Assembly (NCBI RefSeq): GCF_964204645.1
Contig: NC_134035.1
Location: forward strand, 11,036,501 to 11,100,500
Length of the DNA: 64,000 bases
Source: Tubulanus polymorphus
Lineage: Eukaryota > Nemertea > Palaeonemertea > Tubulaniformes > Tubulanidae
Direction: 5' to 3'
How positions within the stretch are numbered: the stretch's first letter is position 1; every line of letters starts with the position of its first letter. Of the stretch, positions 63,901 through 64,000 are shown piece by piece. The notes below the pieces were generated by a model, which was given only the letters and a program-made list of their open reading frames with translations, had not been told where the DNA came from and ran no database searches. Both the position numbers and the translations under genes were made by a program.

Positions 63901-64000
63901 ACAAAATGACCCGGCCGATTTGGAGAAACTAGGTATCATTTCTTTAGCCTTATACATGTAGTATGCTCTTTTACGTATCACATAGTAGAAAATACTAGAA
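60906..64000. other. Upstream region of the A1CF-like gene, no gene seen
   Basis: No open frame with recognisable content. It holds a transposon remnant at about 62065-62265, an inverted copy of the 31684-31790 repeat at 62412-62520, a TA-rich run near 63217-63230, and near the end a copy (about 63850-63960) of a sequence also found at about 52740-52860. Confidence 0.6.

Overview
The window is nuclear DNA from an animal: it is AT-rich, its genes are split by GT-AG introns of 0.1 to 8 kb, and short inverted-repeat transposons and microsatellites are everywhere. The proteins are closest to bilaterian families, and a single HIPK plus an A1CF-type RNA-binding protein suits a marine invertebrate. 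A lophotrochozoan is my guess, but nothing in the sequence proves the phylum.

Four protein-coding genes can be rebuilt exon by exon, with splice phases that close exactly. (1) Positions 1-24839, minus strand: HIPK, a homeodomain-interacting protein kinase. Ten coding exons give the first 733 residues, and the 3' end lies outside the window. (2) Positions 28488-30201, minus strand: RANBP3, a Ran-binding nuclear export cofactor, with its whole 567-codon reading frame in one exon. (3) Positions 31473-36413, plus strand: a 440-residue protein in ten exons whose first ~250 residues look like the BAR-domain core of the fungal eisosome proteins Pil1/Lsp1, followed by a PPPY motif, a polyglutamine run and an acidic tail. 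(4) Positions 47723-60758, minus strand: an A1CF/RBM46/RBM47-type RNA-binding protein, ten coding exons and 620 residues, with a duplicated alternative-looking exon at the end of RRM3.

Layout: HIPK and RANBP3 run in the same direction. RANBP3 and the Pil1-like gene are head to head across ~1.3 kb. The Pil1-like gene and the A1CF-like gene converge across ~11 kb of non-coding DNA. Positions 60.8-64.0 kb are upstream of the A1CF-like gene and hold no gene I can support. The four genes have unrelated jobs (nuclear kinase, nuclear export, probable membrane sculpting, RNA processing), and I see no shared pathway.

The non-coding part is rich in mobile-element remains: two 280-bp piggyBac-like MITEs in opposite orientation, foldback elements with arms of 85 to 150 bp, several hairpin MITE families, at least four element-inside-element insertions, tRNA-derived SINE pieces, a 1.4-kb 33/30-bp minisatellite in a HIPK intron, and a seven-copy 32-bp tandem repeat in an A1CF-like intron. 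The most unusual items are the animal Pil1-like gene and the duplicated RRM3 exon.
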